The translations under genes were made by a program, and so were the position numbers. A DNA stretch of 33,018 bases from Nocardia amamiensis NBRC 102102 (GTDB taxonomy: Bacteria; Actinomycetota; Actinomycetes; Mycobacteriales; Mycobacteriaceae): the NCBI RefSeq assembly GCF_001612745.1, contig NZ_BDBA01000097.1:1-33018 (forward strand), in the 5' to 3' direction. Position 1 is the first letter of the stretch, and the number at the start of each line of letters is the position of its first letter. Shown here piece by piece: positions 1-7,173 of this stretch. Below the pieces are notes generated by a model. That model was not told the DNA's origin. It searched no databases and worked only from the letters and a program-made list of their open reading frames with translations.

Positions 1-558
1 GAACTGACCGCGGGCGGTCCGGGCGCGCTCAGCGTCATCCCGCCGGACTTCGTCGCATACTTCGGCTACCGTCCGAGCGCCGTGGACGGTCTCGTGATCA
101 ATCCACGGGGCGATTGCTCCTCGCCGGTCACGCTGCCCGCCGAATTCGATGCCGCGTGCAAGGCTCACGACCTGGGCTACGACCTGCTGCGCTACGCCGA
201 CCAGCGCGGCGAGCCGCTGGGGCCGTGGGCGCGTCAAGCCCTGGATGCGACGCTGGACCGGCAGATGCACGAGGCTTGCGCGACCCGGGTGGACTCGTTC
301 TCCCGCGCCCGCTGCGACGCGATGGCGTCGATCGCCAACACCGCTGTCGATTTGAACTCCCGCCGCCAGGACTACGGCGCACCGGTGGTCGAACGCCTGG
401 GAAACGCAGATCCCGATTCGACGGCGAGCTGGAAGCTGCTCGGAGTGCTCGGCGCCGGAATCGCCGGGCTCGGCGCCGTTCTCACCGTGCGCAACCATCG
501 GCGCGGGGTCGCTGTCGGCTCGCCGAATACGACTGGCGTCTCAGGGGTTTGGAGATGA
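1..558 (+). CDS. Phospholipase A2-like protein, 5' end outside window
   Basis: The frame is open from base 1, so the true start lies upstream. Directly seen: the secretory phospholipase A2 signature C-x-x-H-D-x-x-Y-D at about 157-183, preceded by a G-D-C Ca-loop-like segment and followed by helices with further Cys residues. This matches the prokaryotic phospholipase A2 fold, in which the His-Asp pair activates water and a bound Ca ion positions the sn-2 ester. A hydrophobic stretch near the C-terminus (about 430-490) followed by Arg-rich residues looks like a C-terminal membrane anchor, which is unusual for bacterial enzymes of this fold. The stop codon overlaps the next ATG (ATGA), so the two lipid-hydrolase-type genes are probably translated together. 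Substrate and N-terminal signal cannot be judged from the fragment. Confidence 0.75.
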   Translation, partial: ELTAGGPGALSVIPPDFVAYFGYRPSAVDGLVINPRGDCSSPVTLPAEFDAACKAHDLGYDLLRYADQRGEPLGPWARQALDATLDRQMHEACATRVDSFSRARCDAMASIANTAVDLNSRRQDYGAPVVERLGNADPDSTASWKLLGVLGAGIAGLGAVLTVRNHRRGVAVGSPNTTGVSGVWR

Positions 559-1919
559 CCGCTCCCTTCAGCTCGGCTACCGCGCTGGGCGGTGCCGTGC
601 GCGTAATCCCGCCGCCACGGATCGGCACGACACTCGGGGCAGGGATCGGCGTCCTGGCGTCATTGGCGCCCGGGCTGCTCCCCCGCACACCCGGTGCACA
701 AGCCGTGCTGACCGGGCTCCTCGCGGCGATCACACTCGGCATCGCGGGGACCGCGCGCATCATCCTGCGACGCGTCGATTTCGACATCAACCAGCGTCAC
801 GGCTGGCTGCGCCTGCCCCTGCTGATCGCGACGTCGGTGCTGGTCGTGGGCGCGGCGGCGAACGCGGGCCACTGGCAGAACCGGCTGCGCGCGGCGATGG
901 GAGCACCGCGGATCGGAACGGATTACTGGTTGCGGTGCGCACTCGGCGCGGCGCTGATCATCGGGCTGTTCGTCGGCGCCACCCGTTCGATCGCCTGGGC
1001 GCTGCGCAGACTCGGCTGGGCGAGGGGAGTCTCGCTGGCCGCGGTCATGGCGATTCTGCTGTATCTGGTCGGCGCACCCGCTGCCGTCGGGTGGCGTGAC
1101 TCGGTGTACGCCAGCGCCAATGCCGAGCTGGATCCCGGTCTGGTGCAACCGGTTTCGCATACCGGTTCGGCGGTGAGCTGGTCGTCGCTGGGCGCCGAGG
1201 GACGCAAGTTCGTCAGCGACGCGCCCGTGCGGGCCGTGCGGGTCTATGTCGGGGTGAACTCCGCGCCGGACCTGGACAGCCGTGTCGCCTTGGCGATTCG
1301 GGAGCTGGAGCGTTCAGGCGGCTTCACACGCTCGCATCTGGTCGTCACGGTGCCGACCGGGTCGGGGTGGATCGACGCGAACGCCGTCGCGGGATTCGAC
1401 CAGCGCTTCGACGGTGACGTGGCGCTGGTCGGTTTGCAGTACTCCTACCTGCCCAGCTGGGCCACGTTCGTGTTCGGCCGCGACGCCGCGGTGACCGCCG
1501 CGCGCAGCCTGTTCGCCGCCGTGGAGAACCACCTCGAGGGCCTGGCGCACAAGCCGAAGCTGTATGTGTACGGCCAGAGCCTCGGAGCGCTGGGCGGCAA
1601 CGCCGTCTTCGCCGACGACGCCGACCAGGACCGCCGAACCTGCGCGGCGCTGTGGGCCGGACCACCGGCCAACCACGTCCACCACGGCGGCGCGACCGTG
1701 CTGGCGAATACTTCCGACCCGGTGATCCACTGGTCGCTCACCCAGCTGTGGCGCGCGCCGGACCTCACCGGCGCCCGGGTCGACGCTCCGGTCCCCCAGT
1801 GGCTTCCGCTGATCAGCTTCGCGCAGACCACGGCCGACCTGCTCGCCGCGCTCGACGCTCCGCCCGGGCACGGCCACCGCTACGGGTCCGACCAGGGCAC
1901 CGCCATGGGCGGCTGCTGA
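555..1919 (+). CDS. Membrane alpha/beta-hydrolase (abhydrolase_9 type)
   Basis: 454 residues. The N-terminal half has about four hydrophobic segments (roughly 25-45, 50-70, 88-105, 130-150, plus 160-178), then a hydrolase domain. The nucleophile elbow G-Q-S-L-G puts the catalytic Ser at 342. A conserved P-G-H-G-H-R-Y near residues 437-443 probably gives the catalytic His. This arrangement matches the actinobacterial membrane hydrolase family that includes Rv1069c (recalled, not searched). The ATG at 555 overlaps the upstream TGA by 4 bases, so it is translationally coupled to the phospholipase-like gene; a joint role in lipid turnover at the envelope is inference. The domain probably faces the outside. 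Natural substrates of the family are poorly known. Confidence 0.82.
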   Translation: MTAPFSSATALGGAVRVIPPPRIGTTLGAGIGVLASLAPGLLPRTPGAQAVLTGLLAAITLGIAGTARIILRRVDFDINQRHGWLRLPLLIATSVLVVGAAANAGHWQNRLRAAMGAPRIGTDYWLRCALGAALIIGLFVGATRSIAWALRRLGWARGVSLAAVMAILLYLVGAPAAVGWRDSVYASANAELDPGLVQPVSHTGSAVSWSSLGAEGRKFVSDAPVRAVRVYVGVNSAPDLDSRVALAIRELERSGGFTRSHLVVTVPTGSGWIDANAVAGFDQRFDGDVALVGLQYSYLPSWATFVFGRDAAVTAARSLFAAVENHLEGLAHKPKLYVYGQSLGALGGNAVFADDADQDRRTCAALWAGPPANHVHHGGATVLANTSDPVIHWSLTQLWRAPDLTGARVDAPVPQWLPLISFAQTTADLLAALDAPPGHGHRYGSDQGTAMGGC

Positions 1920-1950
1920 TCTATCCGGCCCGGCACACCCACAGTCGCCA

Positions 1951-1964
1951 TAGAACGTGTTCTA
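1951..1964. promoter_or_regulatory. KstR box over a leaderless promoter
   Basis: TAGAACGTGTTCTA is a perfect match to the published KstR palindrome TnnAACnnGTTnnA, with 6-bp arms around GT. KstR is the TetR-family repressor of cholesterol side-chain and ring catabolism in mycobacteria and rhodococci. The box overlaps a candidate -10 element TCTAAT (1961-1966), which lies 6 bases before the ATG at 1973. The transcript is therefore probably leaderless and repressor binding would block the promoter. Confidence 0.75.
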
Positions 1965-1972
1965 ATTTCTCC

Positions 1973-2422
1973 ATGGCCTTTGTCATCGACCTTGCCGTCG
2001 ACATCGATGCCCCTGCCGAACTGGTCTGGCAGGTGATCACCGACTTCCCCCGCTACGGCGAGTGGAATCCGTTCGTCTCGGAGTGCCGCAGCTCCCTGGT
2101 TCCCGGCGAGCCGATCGACATGCTCGTCAACATCTCCGGTACCAGTCCGCGCAAACAGCGCGAATGGATCCGCTCCCACACGCCCGGCCGTGAACTCAGC
2201 TACGCGATGAAGCCGGTTCCCCTGGGCGCGCTGCACAGTCTGCGCTCACACACCGTGACTTCCCTCGCGGACGACCGCACCCGTTACGAGTCGCACTTCG
2301 AACTCGGAGGATGGTTGCATCCCGCGGTCGCCGCACTGCTCGGCAAGAATCTGCGACGCGGCTTCGAGGGCATGACCGAAGGCATCCGGAATCAAGCCGA
2401 GTCGCTGCGAACCTCCCGATAG
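1973..2422 (+). CDS. SRPBCC-family lipid-binding-like protein
   Basis: 149 residues. The START/Bet v1-like pattern is visible: an N-terminal strand, the helix A-P-A-E-L-V-W-Q-V-I-T-D-F, then Y-x-x-W-N-P-F, the usual opening of the polyketide-cyclase/SRPBCC family, and a long amphipathic C-terminal helix. These proteins form a hydrophobic cavity for steroids, lipids or polyketides. The KstR box 8 bases upstream suggests expression with the cholesterol regulon, hence binding or processing of a sterol-derived intermediate (inference). The start is the ATG at 1973 because it fits a leaderless promoter; there is no Shine-Dalgarno sequence. It appears to be monocistronic, ending 51 bases before the convergent TetR gene. 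Confidence 0.85.
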   Translation: MAFVIDLAVDIDAPAELVWQVITDFPRYGEWNPFVSECRSSLVPGEPIDMLVNISGTSPRKQREWIRSHTPGRELSYAMKPVPLGALHSLRSHTVTSLADDRTRYESHFELGGWLHPAVAALLGKNLRRGFEGMTEGIRNQAESLRTSR

Positions 2423-2473
2423 GGATCCACTGCGGCACGCCAGGCCACCGGTGCCGGTGCGCGACCGGAGGGT

Positions 2474-3061
2474 TCATGCGCGCAGATATGCCAGCGCGGC
2501 ATCCAGGGCCGCGTCGGCATATGACTCGGTGAGCCCGCCGAGACCCAGTGACCACCTGGTTTGGATCGGGCCGAGCAGCAGATCGATCGCGAGGTCCAGA
2601 TCCAGGCCGGCGCGGAGTTCACCCGCATCGACGGCGGAGGCGAGCCGGTCGGCGATGGCCGCGCGCTGCGGTAGCAAGAGGCGTTCGCGGTAGGTGGCGG
2701 CCAGCTCCGGGTCCTGCTGAATCTCGATGTACAGGGCGCGAAGGAAGGATTCGTACGCCGGGTCGGTCAGCGCGGCGATCGAACCGCGCAGCAATTCGCG
2801 CAGATCGGCGGCGATGTCACCGGTGTCAGGAAGGGCGAGCCCCGCGGGGCCGGAGTCGGATTCGAGCATGGCGTCGAAGACGACCGCCCCCTTCGACGGC
2901 CACCAGCGGTAGATGGTCTGTTTGCCGACACCCGCACGGGCCGCGATGGCTTCGATGGTCAGTTTCGCGTAGGGCAACTCGCGGATCAGTTCGGCGGCAG
3001 CGGTGAGAATCGCGGCGCGGGCCCGCTCGCTGCGCCGCGCGGCGGTGGGTGTGTCGGGCAT
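2474..3061 (-). CDS. TetR-family repressor
   Basis: 195 residues. The N-terminal helix-turn-helix at about residues 32-62 (L-T-I-E-A-I-A-A-R-A-G-V-G-K-Q-T-I-Y-R-W-W) is classic TetR, with a C-terminal ligand domain of the TetR_C type that follows I-Y-R-W-W-P-S-K. It is divergent from the SDR gene at 3170, and the gap holds two copies of the same 17-bp operator. Its own promoter is probably leaderless: TAGGGT (minus strand, 3068-3073) lies 6 bases before the ATG, and operator 1 covers the -35 zone. Autoregulation and repression of the SDR are therefore likely. The ligand is unknown, probably the SDR substrate or a related xenobiotic. Confidence 0.92.
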   Translation of the reverse strand: MPDTPTAARRSERARAAILTAAAELIRELPYAKLTIEAIAARAGVGKQTIYRWWPSKGAVVFDAMLESDSGPAGLALPDTGDIAADLRELLRGSIAALTDPAYESFLRALYIEIQQDPELAATYRERLLLPQRAAIADRLASAVDAGELRAGLDLDLAIDLLLGPIQTRWSLGLGGLTESYADAALDAALAYLRA

Positions 3062-3081
3062 GCCGCCACCCTAGCAGTCAG

Positions 3082-3098
3082 CGAGACGAAACGTCTCG
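3082..3098. promoter_or_regulatory. TetR operator 1, CGAGACG-AAA-CGTCTCG
   Basis: Perfect 7-bp inverted repeat with a 3-base spacer, just upstream of the TetR -10 element and 2 bases before the SDR -35. The same arms recur in operator 2, centred 54 bp away. Confidence 0.85.
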
Positions 3099-3100
3099 TC

Positions 3101-3129
3101 TTGACAAGACCAGCCCAGCTCGGCATAGT
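3101..3129 (+). promoter_or_regulatory. SigA-type promoter of the SDR gene
   Basis: Consensus -35 TTGACA (3101-3106), a 17-bp spacer and -10 CATAGT (3124-3129). It lies exactly between the two operators, so both repressor dimers would flank RNA polymerase. Confidence 0.8.
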
Positions 3130-3135
3130 CGCAAA

Positions 3136-3152
3136 CGAGACGGAGCGTCTCG
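3136..3152. promoter_or_regulatory. TetR operator 2, CGAGACG-GAG-CGTCTCG
   Basis: Perfect 7-bp inverted repeat identical in its arms to operator 1. It spans the expected SDR transcription start, 17 bases before the GTG start codon. Confidence 0.85.
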
Positions 3153-3169
3153 CCACGAAAGGATCTTCC

Positions 3170-4108
3170 GTGACCAGAACCTGGTTCATCACCGGCGCCA
3201 ACCGCGGACTCGGCCGGGCGTTCACGACCGCCGCGCTCGCCGAGGGCGACCGTGTCGTCGCGACCGCACGCAACCCGGAGTCCATGGCCGGGCTCGCCCA
3301 CGACCGGCTCACCGTGCTGCCCTTGGACGTTCGCGATCGGGAGCGCGTGATCGCAACGGTGGACAAGGCGTTCACACTGATGGGCACCATCGACGTGATC
3401 GTGAACAACGCGGGCTACGGCCTGGTCGGCGCCGTCGAGGAGCTGACCGAAGCCGAGATCCGCGCTCAGATGGACACCAATTTCTATGGTGCGCTCTGGG
3501 TTTCGCAAGCGGCGGCACCGCATCTGCGCGCTCAGGGCTCCGGGCACATCGTGCAGATCTCCACGGTCGGCGCCGTGGGCAGCCTGCCGCTGTTCGGCTT
3601 CTACAACGCGAGCAAATGGGCGTTGGAAGGTTTCAGCGCCGCACTCGCTGACGAACTGCGTCCGTTCGGCATCCGGGTCACCCTGGCCCAGTTGGGCGGC
3701 TTCGACACCGACTGGGCCAAGTCGAGCATGCGGTTCGCCACCGGCATCCCGGCCTACGCGGACCTGCGCAGCACGATCCTCGGCGTGCCGGATTATCCGA
3801 CCGGCGCACCCGCCGCCACCGACGTCCCGCCGACGGCGCATACCGAACCCGTCCCGGCAGACGATCCGGGCGAATCCGCTGCTTCCCGAGACGAATCAGC
3901 GACGGATGCCGACGCGCCCGGCACCGAATCCGAGTGGATCGAGGCGCCACCGGAAGTCGGCGCCGCGGGCCTGATCGCGCTCGTGAACATGCCGAATCCC
4001 CCGCTTCGCAAGATCATCGGCCCGGGCGCGCACCAGATGGTGTCGATCGCACTGGACCAACGACGCCAGGACTACGAGACCGACCCCGAATTCACCTGGC
4101 CCGCATAG
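3170..4108 (+). CDS. Short-chain dehydrogenase with acidic insertion
   Basis: 312 residues, GTG start preceded by GAAAGGA at a good distance. Rossmann fold: T-G-A-N-R-G-L-G at residues 8-15 for NAD(P), N-N-A-G at 79-82, and catalytic Ser131, Tyr145 and Lys149 (Y-N-A-S-K). The order is that of classical SDRs that oxidise or reduce alcohols and ketones. Odd: residues about 208-262 are a Pro-, Ala-, Asp- and Glu-rich, low-complexity stretch inserted before the usual C-terminal P-N-P-P-L-R segment; most relatives of this type are about 270-280 residues (recalled). It is probably a disordered loop over the substrate pocket. It is repressed by the divergent TetR protein and has no co-transcribed partner. 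Substrate unknown. Confidence 0.88.
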   Translation: MTRTWFITGANRGLGRAFTTAALAEGDRVVATARNPESMAGLAHDRLTVLPLDVRDRERVIATVDKAFTLMGTIDVIVNNAGYGLVGAVEELTEAEIRAQMDTNFYGALWVSQAAAPHLRAQGSGHIVQISTVGAVGSLPLFGFYNASKWALEGFSAALADELRPFGIRVTLAQLGGFDTDWAKSSMRFATGIPAYADLRSTILGVPDYPTGAPAATDVPPTAHTEPVPADDPGESAASRDESATDADAPGTESEWIEAPPEVGAAGLIALVNMPNPPLRKIIGPGAHQMVSIALDQRRQDYETDPEFTWPA

Positions 4109-4130
4109 GTGCGGCTGCTGCCGCGCTCAG

Positions 4131-4188
4131 CCTCGCAAAGCTGCTCGGTTCTCGCTCCTTGCGTGAGGAACCAAGCGGCTCTGCGAGG
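4131..4188. terminator. Hairpin between convergent SDR and gatA
   Basis: The outer arms CCTCGCA (4131-4137) and TGCGAGG (4182-4188) pair perfectly, and the inner arms GGTTC (4147-4151) and GAACC (4168-4172) continue the stem through an AGCTGCT/AGCGGCT segment with wobble-type differences. Location 22 bases after the SDR stop and 8 bases beyond gatA suggests a bidirectional terminator. There is no U tract, as is common in actinobacteria. It could also be a dispersed palindromic repeat. Confidence 0.55.
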
Positions 4189-4196
4189 ACAGTGCG

Positions 4197-5666
4197 TCAG
4201 GCGATGGGACCGCGCGCGGCTTCGTAGGCCGCGCCCACCCGGTAGAGGCGGTCGTCGGCGAGCGCGGGGGCCATGATCTGAAGGCCGACGGGCATGCCAT
4301 CGTCCTGGCTCAGCCCGGACGGGACCGACATGGCCGGGTGCCCGGCCAGATTGGTGGGCAGGGTGCACAGGTCCGACAGGTACATGGCCAGCGGGTCGTC
4401 GACCTTCTCACCCAGCTTCCACGGGGTGAACGGGCTCGTCGGCGAGACGAGCACGTCGACCTGCTCATAGGCCTTGTCGAAGTCGCGGGCGATGAGCGTG
4501 CGCACCTTGAGCGCCTGGCCGTAGTAGGCGTCGTAGTACCCCGCCGACAGCGCGTAGGTGCCGATCATGATGCGCCGCTTGACTTCCGGGCCGAACCCGG
4601 CCGCGCGCGTGGCCGCCATGACCTGCTCGGCGCTGTGCTGCCCGTCGTCGGCGACGCGCAGGCCGTAGCGCATGGCGTCGAACCGCGCCAGGTTCGACGA
4701 CACCTCCGACGGCATCACCAGGTAGTAGGACGCCAGCCCGTAGTCGAAGTGCGGACAGGACACTTCGACCACCTCGGCGCCGAGATCCTTCAACACCGCC
4801 ACCGCGGCGTCGAACGAGGCGAGCACCCCGGGCTGGTAGCTGTCGGAGTGCAGTTCCTTCACCACACCGACTTTCACCCCGCGCAGATCGCCCTGCGCCC
4901 CCGCGCGGGCGGCGGCCACCACCGGCGGCACCGGCACATTGCGGGACGTGGAATCGCGCGGGTCGTATCCGGCGATCACCTCGTGCAGCAGCGCGGCGTC
5001 CAGCACCGTCCGGCCGCACGGACCGCCCTGGTCCAGCGAGGACGCGCAGGCGACCAGGCCGAAGCGCGACACCGTGCCGTAGGTCGGCTTGGTGCCGACG
5101 GTCGCGGTGACGGCGGCGGGCTGGCGGATCGACCCGCCGGTGTCGGTGCCGATGGCCAGCGGCGCCTGGTTCGAGGCCAGCGCGGCCGCGGAACCGCCGC
5201 CCGAGCCGCCCGGGACGCGGGTGGTGTCCCACGGGTTGCGCGTGGGTCCGTAGGCCGAGTTCTCGGTGGAGGAGCCCATCGCGAACTCGTCCATGTTGGT
5301 CTTGCCGAGGATCGGGATGCCCGCGGCGCGCAGCTTCGCGGTGACGGTGGCGTCGTACGGCGACATCCAGCCTTCGAGGATCTTCGACGCGCACGTGGTG
5401 GGCATGTCCGTGGTGGTGAATACGTCCTTGAGCGCCAAGGGAACTCCGGCCAGCGGCGAGGCGGGTGCGGCGCCCGACGCGATCGCGGCGTCCACCTCCG
5501 CCGCGGCCGCCAGCGCCTGCTCCGGCGCGATGTGCAGGAAGGCGTGGTATTCACCGTCGACCGCGGCGATCCGATCCAGATACGCCCGGGTGACCTCCAC
5601 CGAGGACAGTTCGCCGCCGTGGATCTTGCCGGCCAGCTCGGCCGCCGACAGTGTGGTCAGGTCCAT
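4197..5666 (-). CDS. gatA: Glutamyl-tRNA(Gln) amidotransferase subunit A
   Basis: 489 residues, normal for GatA. The amidase-signature core is intact: Lys80 (L-A-L-K-D), the glycine-serine-rich segment G-G-S-G-G-G-S with cis-Ser155, and nucleophile Ser179 (T-D-T-G-G-S-I-R). GatA releases ammonia from glutamine, which GatB uses to convert misacylated Glu-tRNA(Gln) and Asp-tRNA(Asn). It follows gatC with a 1-base overlap (TAATG); gatB is expected beyond, as in M. tuberculosis, but the SDR and TetR genes lie next to it here, so gatB must be elsewhere. Essential for translation where GlnRS is absent. Confidence 0.97.
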   Translation of the reverse strand: MDLTTLSAAELAGKIHGGELSSVEVTRAYLDRIAAVDGEYHAFLHIAPEQALAAAAEVDAAIASGAAPASPLAGVPLALKDVFTTTDMPTTCASKILEGWMSPYDATVTAKLRAAGIPILGKTNMDEFAMGSSTENSAYGPTRNPWDTTRVPGGSGGGSAAALASNQAPLAIGTDTGGSIRQPAAVTATVGTKPTYGTVSRFGLVACASSLDQGGPCGRTVLDAALLHEVIAGYDPRDSTSRNVPVPPVVAAARAGAQGDLRGVKVGVVKELHSDSYQPGVLASFDAAVAVLKDLGAEVVEVSCPHFDYGLASYYLVMPSEVSSNLARFDAMRYGLRVADDGQHSAEQVMAATRAAGFGPEVKRRIMIGTYALSAGYYDAYYGQALKVRTLIARDFDKAYEQVDVLVSPTSPFTPWKLGEKVDDPLAMYLSDLCTLPTNLAGHPAMSVPSGLSQDDGMPVGLQIMAPALADDRLYRVGAAYEAARGPIA

Positions 5667-5965
5667 TATTCGCCTTCTCCCAGGATCTGCGGCACCATGA
5701 ACCGCTGCTCGTCCACCGCGGGCGCGCCGGACAGCGCCTCATGCGGGCTCAGGCCGGGCACCACTTCATCCGGGCGGGTCACGTTGGTCGCCGGATTCGG
5801 TGAGCCGGTGGCCGGGACGTCGGCGGCGGCGACCTCGGAGATGGTCCGCACGTGGCTCAAGATCGAATCCAGCTGTCCGGCGAACTGATCCAGTTCGGCG
5901 TCGGACAAGGCGAGCCGGGACAGCCGGGCGAGGTGTGCGACCTCGTCACGGGAGATGGCGGGCAC
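5666..5965 (-). CDS. gatC: Glutamyl-tRNA(Gln) amidotransferase subunit C
   Basis: 99 residues, GTG start with AAGGGG upstream. The typical GatC helical pattern is present: an N-terminal V-A-H-L-A-R-L-S-R-L-A-L segment, then L-x-x-F-A-x-Q-L-x-x-I-L. GatC wraps around GatA and stabilises the GatCAB complex. Its stop codon shares one base with the gatA start, so the two are translated together. Confidence 0.95.
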   Translation of the reverse strand: MPAISRDEVAHLARLSRLALSDAELDQFAGQLDSILSHVRTISEVAAADVPATGSPNPATNVTRPDEVVPGLSPHEALSGAPAVDEQRFMVPQILGEGE

Positions 5966-6433
5966 CGCGGGACCCCTTTCGGCTTCGGTTTCAACAGGTC
6001 ACACCGGCTCCGCTCGAAGCGGACGGCGAGGCATCCATGCAATGCAATAGCATTGCGTCTATACGACAAACCCATAGCTTAATGGCGCAGCCGAACGTGG
6101 TCCGTGGCAGCCCGGACGTAGCCGAGCCAAGGCGAGGCATCCGCCTGATCACCGGCGAGGGCCGACCCATCCGGCCCCGAGGCTTCGCCCGGCTGGGGTT
6201 CGCGGACCCGATACGTCCGGGCGGACCGTCCGTGCCGAGCAGGCACCTGGCAACCACACCGGCATCACGACACGAATGCCGCAAATAGCCCGACACGCCG
6301 CCTGCGCTCGAATCTTCCCCGTGGCGTGTGTCACTGGAGGCACTTCGACTCGATAACCGGCCCGTAGGGGTGTAATTATTGCGTTACCCGGGTATCCGTT
6401 CAGAACCTCGGCCGCCCAAGGAAAGGACCGCAC
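5966..6433. other. 468-base gap between gatC and the ACT gene
   Basis: No convincing gene on either strand. It holds the divergent promoters of gatCA and of the ACT protein, an inverted repeat at 6039-6056, and a 12-base direct repeat GGCGAGGCATCC (near 6025 and at 6131). The ACT gene has a strong AAGGAAAGG ribosome site ending near 6427 and an AT-rich stretch TGTAATTATTG around 6371 as a possible -10. Confidence 0.6.
6039..6063 (-). promoter_or_regulatory. Possible operator and -10 of the gatCA promoter
   Basis: GCAATGC-AATA-GCATTGC (6039-6056) is a perfect 7-bp inverted repeat. Immediately upstream on the minus strand is TATAGA (6058-6063), a good -10, placing the transcription start inside the repeat. 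The -35 is weak. No regulator gene is adjacent, so the binding protein is unknown. Confidence 0.45.
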
Positions 6434-7084
6434 GTGTCGTATCTACTCCGCGTGCAACTTCCGGATCGACCGGGAAGCCTCGGCGCACTCGCTCTCGCGC
6501 TCGGCTCCGTCGGCGCCGATATCCTGTCGCTGGATGTGGTGGAGCGCGGCGCAGGCTACGCCGTCGACGATCTGGTCGTCGAGGTGCCCGCGGGCGCGCT
6601 GCCCGACACCCTGATCACCGCCGCCGAATCGATCGGCGACGTACACGTGGATTCCATCCGTCCCTATTCCGGCGTGCTCGACACCCACCGCGAACTCGAA
6701 CTCATCGATCATGTCGCCAGCGCCCGCGACGACCGGTTGCAGGTGCTGGTCGACGGGGTGCCGCGGGTGCTGCGGGTCGGCTGGAGCACGATCATCGACG
6801 TCGGCCCGCACGGGGCCTACCGGGTGGTCGGAAGCCCGAGTGCGCCGCAGACACAGGCGGGTTCGGCACCGTGGATGCCGCTGGAGAAGCCCACCACGCT
6901 CGATCCCGAGGCCGACTGGGTGCCGCAGATCTGGCGCGATATGGACACCAAGCTGGCTGCCGCCCCGCTCGGCAACACCGGCAAGGTGCTGCTGCTCGGC
7001 CGGCCGGGCGGCCCCGACTTCCGCCCCTCCGAAGTGGCCCGCCTCGGCTACCTCGCCGGCATCGTCGCAACCGTCCTCGGCTAG
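6434..7084 (+). CDS. ACT-domain protein
   Basis: 216 residues, GTG start with a strong AAGGAAAGG ribosome site. The N-terminus (about 1-75) is an ACT domain, with L-P-D-R-P-G-S-L-G-A-L followed by G-A-D-I-L-S-L-D. ACT domains bind amino acids or similar small ligands. The rest (about 85-216) resembles the conserved C-terminal part of the mycobacterial homologue Rv3013, whose position next to gatCA and ligA is the same (recalled synteny). A sensory role tied to amino acid supply is plausible, but no reaction is known. Confidence 0.85.
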   Translation: MSYLLRVQLPDRPGSLGALALALGSVGADILSLDVVERGAGYAVDDLVVEVPAGALPDTLITAAESIGDVHVDSIRPYSGVLDTHRELELIDHVASARDDRLQVLVDGVPRVLRVGWSTIIDVGPHGAYRVVGSPSAPQTQAGSAPWMPLEKPTTLDPEADWVPQIWRDMDTKLAAAPLGNTGKVLLLGRPGGPDFRPSEVARLGYLAGIVATVLG

Positions 7085-7098
7085 CCCTTCTCATGCAC

Positions 7099-7154
7099 CG
7101 AGTGGCACATCGCTGAGGCAAAACGCGAGAATGCCCTCCCTGGTGTGCCACTCG
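7099..7154. terminator. 56-base palindrome between convergent genes
   Basis: CGAGTGGCACA (7099-7109) and TGTGCCACTCG (7144-7154) form a perfect 11-bp stem, with an inner partial stem GAGG-CA/TGCCCTC around AAACGCGAGAA. It lies between the ends of the ACT and GNAT genes, fitting a bidirectional terminator, though the large structured loop is more than a simple terminator needs. Confidence 0.6.
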
Positions 7155-7173
7155 TCGCCATGCCTCGCGCCCG

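Noticed and set aside
4338..5888. 516-codon open frame opposite gatA and gatC
   Set aside because: Antisense shadow of high-GC coding sequence; composition Arg/Gly/Val-rich with no domain.
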